A stretch of 64,000 nucleotides of DNA from Acidobacteriaceae bacterium (GTDB lineage Bacteria > Acidobacteriota > Terriglobia > Terriglobales > Acidobacteriaceae), in contig PKXU01000198.1 in NCBI GenBank assembly GCA_003132445.1, forward strand, positions 1-64,000. Direction: 5' to 3'. Position 1 is the stretch's first letter. Each line of letters starts with the position of its first letter. Shown here piece after piece: positions 63,359 to 64,000 of the stretch. The translations under genes and the position numbers were made by a program. The notes beneath the pieces are model-generated. The model worked only from the letters and a program-made list of their open reading frames with translations. It did no database searches and was not told the origin of the DNA.

Positions 63359-64000
63359 TTAGGCTTGCCGGTCGCCCCACTTCATCTTGGTGCGAAGCAC
63401 GTGGAAAAAATCGGTGCCCGTGCGGAAAAGATTTACCTGATGCTCGGAGCGGCGGCAGCGTACACGATCGCCGTCGCATAAGTCGACGCCTGGCTGTCCA
63501 TCCAGACTCAGATAAGCGACTTCTTCCTCGCTGCGCAGCAGGATCTCGATCTCCACCGAATCGGGCACGACCAGAGGACGGTGCGTTAAAGAATGCGGCG
63601 CAACCGGCGTGATCACAAAGCCGCTAACGCTGGGCATGAGTACCGGACCGCCTGCCGATAGAGAGTATGCCGTCGAACCCGTGGGCGTAGCCACGATCAT
63701 GCCATCCGCACGGTAACTGGAAACGAATGCCTTGTCGATGAAGAGATCGTAAGTGTTGAGTCGGGCTAGAGCAGTCTTATTCACAACTGCGTCGTTGAAT
63801 ACCTGGTAATTTCCCAAAACTTCGTCTCCGCGCAATAATTCGACCTGCATCAGCGACCGATGTTCGACCGTGGCACGCTTCTGCGCGATGGCCTCGAGCA
63901 TGGGATAGAGCGATTGCAACGGCACTTCCGTCAGGAATCCGAGGGATCCCAGGTTAACTCCCAACAGAGGAACATCGACTGTCGCGGTAACGCGCGCCGC
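63359..64000 (-). CDS. nadK: NAD kinase, 5' end beyond the window
   Basis: The C-terminal three quarters of NAD kinase (ATP-dependent NAD+ phosphorylation). In-frame sequence reaches the right edge (..TATVDVPLLGVNLGSLGFLTEVPLQ), so the ORF-track start at 63964 is not real. It holds NDAVVNKTALARLNTYDLFIDKAFVSSYRADGMIVATPTGSTAYSLSAGGPVLMPSVSGFVITPVAPHSLTHRPLVVPDSVEIEI, the core of the family; the GGDGT motif lies outside the window. It converges on lysA with 17 bp between stops. Confidence 0.93.
   Translation of the reverse strand, partial: AARVTATVDVPLLGVNLGSLGFLTEVPLQSLYPMLEAIAQKRATVEHRSLMQVELLRGDEVLGNYQVFNDAVVNKTALARLNTYDLFIDKAFVSSYRADGMIVATPTGSTAYSLSAGGPVLMPSVSGFVITPVAPHSLTHRPLVVPDSVEIEILLRSEEEVAYLSLDGQPGVDLCDGDRVRCRRSEHQVNLFRTGTDFFHVLRTKMKWGDRQA

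Noticed and set aside
1-64000. CRISPR array or prophage
   Set aside because: No regularly spaced direct repeats, cas genes, integrase or phage structural genes were seen; the repeats present are single foldback units.

Overview
The window looks like chromosomal DNA of an acidobacterium (Acidobacteriota, probably Terriglobia). This is inferred from protein character: an Oar-like TonB-dependent receptor with an N-terminal carboxypeptidase-regulatory-like domain, Acidobacteria-style pilin sequences of the 'IPNVLRARMAANESSAVGS' kind, a Kdp cluster with extra tiny membrane peptides, and many short foldback repeats between genes. No rRNA or other marker is present, so the phylum call is moderate. 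Genes are dense and on both strands. I see one tRNA, one complete insertion sequence, no CRISPR array and no prophage.

Layout. 0.1-1.4 kb: IS1182-type transposase. 1.6-4.9 kb: HAD phosphatase, lytic transglycosylase and a YbhN-like membrane protein. 4.98-14.3 kb: a minus-strand tripartite efflux operon (adaptor, two RND pumps, outer-membrane factor) of the MdtABC type. 14.5 kb: tRNA-Arg(CCT). 15-23.9 kb: potassium uptake, namely kdpFABC with a 28-aa peptide ahead of kdpF, kdpE, a KdpD sensor module without kinase, and a divergent gene carrying the KdpD-like membrane and kinase half. 23.9-28.4 kb: a two-gene molybdopterin oxidoreductase complex (catalytic subunit plus an Fe-S/NrfD fusion). 28.8-31.8 kb: sugar-porter MFS protein and a stand-alone GlmS isomerase-like SIS protein. 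31.9-38.1 kb: FecR-like protein, RNB ribonuclease, secreted and membrane proteins of unknown role, and a DHH phosphoesterase.

38.3-41.1 kb is the most unusual gene group: five zinc-ribbon or small membrane proteins in two divergent arms (two DUF4870-like paralogues; a zinc-ribbon/DUF4190/pilin-like fusion; a zinc-ribbon dispanin; a DUF2752 protein). Next come a Fur-family regulator with a perfect 21-bp palindromic operator shared with a divergent penicillin-acylase-type hydrolase, the TonB-dependent receptor and a beta-propeller-like lipoprotein. 49.7-53.4 kb holds one-carbon and isoprenoid genes (homocysteine methyltransferase/MTHFR fusion, xseB, a degenerate receiver, ispA). 53.5-55.7 kb is a fluoride-resistance unit: crcB riboswitch, crcB, GNAT, DUF190 and a LmbE-type deacetylase. 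The remainder holds YceI, a frameshifted PiT phosphate transporter, an O-methyltransferase, an MBL hydrolase, hpt, an RsbU-like phosphatase overlapping lysA, and the 3' part of nadK running off the right edge.

The strongest non-genic signal is a MITE-like foldback element at 34297-34480 with roughly 22-bp terminal inverted repeats and an exact 8-bp flanking direct duplication. Related or partial copies lie near 14.7, 28.6 and 38.1 kb, one of them fused to a second hairpin repeat family.
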